From the NCBI GenBank assembly GCA_965371325.1, contig CBDUXZ010000072.1, positions 1-8,246 on the forward strand: 8,246 nucleotides of DNA, in the 5' to 3' direction. Position numbers and translations under genes: made by a program. Shown here piece after piece: positions 6,814 to 8,246 of the stretch. Position 1 is the stretch's first letter, and each line of letters starts with the position of its first letter. Source of the DNA: CBDUXZ01 sp965371325 [NCBI: uncultured bacterium]. Lineage in GTDB: Bacteria; JAUYMQ01. The notes beneath the pieces are model-generated. The model did not search any database and was not told the origin of the DNA. It saw nothing but the letters and a program-made list of their open reading frames with translations.

Positions 6814-8246
6814 ATGGGCACGGTCTACGGGTATTCCGACATCCATGAGAACCGTTCCGAGAGTGCCGATGTCTGTGTGACCGGCACGGGGGCGGGCGGT
6901 GCGACGGTTGCCTATGAGCTTGCCGCCGCGGGGAGGTCCGTCGTGATGCTCGAGGCGGGGGGCTATTACACGGCGCGGCAATTCAACCAACATGAGCTGG
7001 AGATGAACGCGCTCCTCTATGTGGACGGGGCCGGGCAGGCGCCCAAGGACGGTTCGATCACCGTCCTTCAGGGCAAATGCGTCGGCGGCTCGACGACGGT
7101 GAACGCCGTGGTCTGCTTCCGGACGCCGGACTTCATTCTGGAGGAGTGGGTGGCCGATTTCGGCCTCGAGGGCTACTCGCCCGCTGATATGAGCCCCCAT
7201 TTCGCCCGGGTCGAGCGCATCCTCAGCGTTACCGAAAACACCGAGGTCGAGATCAATAACAACAGCCGCGTCTTCCGGAAGGGATGCCAGAAGCTCGGTA
7301 TCGCGGTGTCTCCCTTCAAGCGGAACGTCGTGGCCTGCCAGCTCTCCGGATTCTGTATTTCGGGCTGCACCTACGACGCAAAGCAAGCTGCGCTGATCAC
7401 TTACGTTCCAAGGGCGTTGGGGGCAGGCGCCACGCTTTACGCCGATACGGAAGCGGAGGAGATTCTGCTGAGGGACGGCCGCGCCGCCGGCGTTCGCGCC
7501 GTCACAAGAGACAGGGCAACGGGAAAGATTCTCGGCGAGATCACGGTCAGGAGCAAGATCGTGGTCCTTGCGGCCGGCGCCATCCAGTCGCCGCTCCTGC
7601 TTTTGAGAAACAAGATCGGCAACTCGAGCGGGCAGGTCGGGAAGAACCTCGCGCTCCACCCGAACACCTTTGTTCTCGGAAAGTTCAACGAGGAGATCTA
7701 CCCCTATCGCGGCGCACTCATGGGCTGTTACTCGGATGAGTGGATCCATCCGAAGAAGGGGGGGATTCTCATCGAGGCGGGATTTGGAAGTCCGGCCGGG
7801 ATGTCGATCCTCGCGCCGGGTTTCGGCGCCCCCAGCCGCACTATCATGCGGGGCATGAAACACCTCGCGGGCTGGTTTCCGCTCGTTCACGATCGCGGTG
7901 TGGGCGAGGTTGCGCTCGATAAAAACGGCGGCAAGGTCATTTCCTACGCGATGCCGAAAGAGGAGCAAGACAAGCTCAGGTTCGGTCTCGCCAAGTGCAG
8001 CGAGATCGCCTTTGCCGCCGGCGCGAAGGCGGTCCATACAGCCTTTACGAAGCCTCTTACGCTCGGCAGCGCAAAAGACATTCCGCAAATCGACAGGATG
8101 CCCGCCGCGGCGAACGACACCCCCCTGGTTTCCTTCCACCCCCAGGGAACCTGCCGGATGGGACCGGATCCCGGGAGGTCCGTGGTGGGGCTCAACGGCG
8201 AAGCACACGACCTGCCCGGCCTGTTCATCGCGGACGCGAGTGTGTT
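6814..8246 (+). CDS. GMC-family FAD-dependent dehydrogenase (catalytic subunit), truncated by the window edge
   Basis: This flavoprotein oxidises an alcohol or sugar hydroxyl, passing electrons to a redox partner. The ATG at 6814 has GGGAGGG (6801-6807) six bases upstream. The 477 visible residues begin with no signal peptide and contain the FAD dinucleotide fold TGTGAGGATVAYELAAAG (23-40) ending in MLEAGG (45-50). GKCVGGSTTVN (87-97) is the GMC signature region. A cysteine motif, C175-X5-C181-X3-C185, lies within ACQLSGFCISGC. VVLAAGAIQSP is at 250-260, and the C-terminal active-site segment is SFHPQGTCRMG with likely catalytic H442. LFIADASV near the edge is the usual final FAD-contact strand, so only about 30-50 residues should be missing. 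Close families are FAD-glucose/gluconate/sorbitol dehydrogenases and long-chain alcohol oxidases; the substrate is unknown. The protein is probably exported with its Tat-signal partner. Confidence 0.92.
   Translation, partial: MGTVYGYSDIHENRSESADVCVTGTGAGGATVAYELAAAGRSVVMLEAGGYYTARQFNQHELEMNALLYVDGAGQAPKDGSITVLQGKCVGGSTTVNAVVCFRTPDFILEEWVADFGLEGYSPADMSPHFARVERILSVTENTEVEINNNSRVFRKGCQKLGIAVSPFKRNVVACQLSGFCISGCTYDAKQAALITYVPRALGAGATLYADTEAEEILLRDGRAAGVRAVTRDRATGKILGEITVRSKIVVLAAGAIQSPLLLLRNKIGNSSGQVGKNLALHPNTFVLGKFNEEIYPYRGALMGCYSDEWIHPKKGGILIEAGFGSPAGMSILAPGFGAPSRTIMRGMKHLAGWFPLVHDRGVGEVALDKNGGKVISYAMPKEEQDKLRFGLAKCSEIAFAAGAKAVHTAFTKPLTLGSAKDIPQIDRMPAAANDTPLVSFHPQGTCRMGPDPGRSVVGLNGEAHDLPGLFIADASV

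Noticed and set aside
6772-8208. 478-codon open frame antisense to the GMC gene
   Set aside because: It is rich in Arg, His and Gly, shows no family motif, and mirrors a clear GMC protein; it results from high G+C.

Overview
This is a GC-rich bacterial window (roughly 60-65% G+C by eye, coding frames rich in G/C at third positions). The genes suggest a Gram-negative organism with a periplasm: a Slt-type lytic transglycosylase, a twin-arginine-exported dehydrogenase subunit and an acyl-CoA ligase. I cannot name the taxon; a proteobacterium-like or related deep-branching environmental lineage is only a guess. No rRNA, tRNA, CRISPR array, insertion sequence or integrase is visible.

Layout from left to right. 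(1) Positions 1-250 hold a poorly resolved open frame that runs in from the left edge and contains an A9 run. It leads into a small CoA-binding protein gene (251-670, +). (2) Positions 667-777 on the minus strand carry the C-terminal tail of a short-chain dehydrogenase with no body, which looks like a gene remnant. (3) A minus-strand glycoside-hydrolase-like gene of the GHL10/DUF187 type (830-1993) is divergent from (4) a TPR-rich soluble lytic murein transglycosylase (about 2136-4373, +). (5) An acyl-CoA ligase lies convergent on the minus strand (4370-5935). (6) A divergent control region (5936-6144) is followed by (7) a Tat-signal gluconate-2-dehydrogenase subunit-3-like protein (6145-6789, +) and (8) its GMC flavoprotein partner (6814 to beyond the right edge).

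Functional reading. Two themes stand out. The first is a divergent pair of cell-wall enzymes, GHL10 and Slt, whose families both act on glycan strands. The second is an exported flavoprotein alcohol or sugar dehydrogenase. Its GMC subunit has no signal peptide and probably rides out of the cell on the Tat-signal small subunit. It carries a C-X5-C-X3-C motif of the kind that holds a 3Fe-4S cluster in FAD-glucose dehydrogenase. It is divergently transcribed from an acyl-CoA ligase, so oxidation of an alcohol to an acid followed by CoA activation is a plausible but unproven pathway.

The most useful second looks are the dehydrogenase/ligase locus with back-to-back promoters and a palindrome, the SDR remnant, the overlapping stop codons at both convergent junctions, and the A9 run that may hide a frameshift upstream of the CoA-binding gene. 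I found nothing that is clearly a new defence or mobile system.
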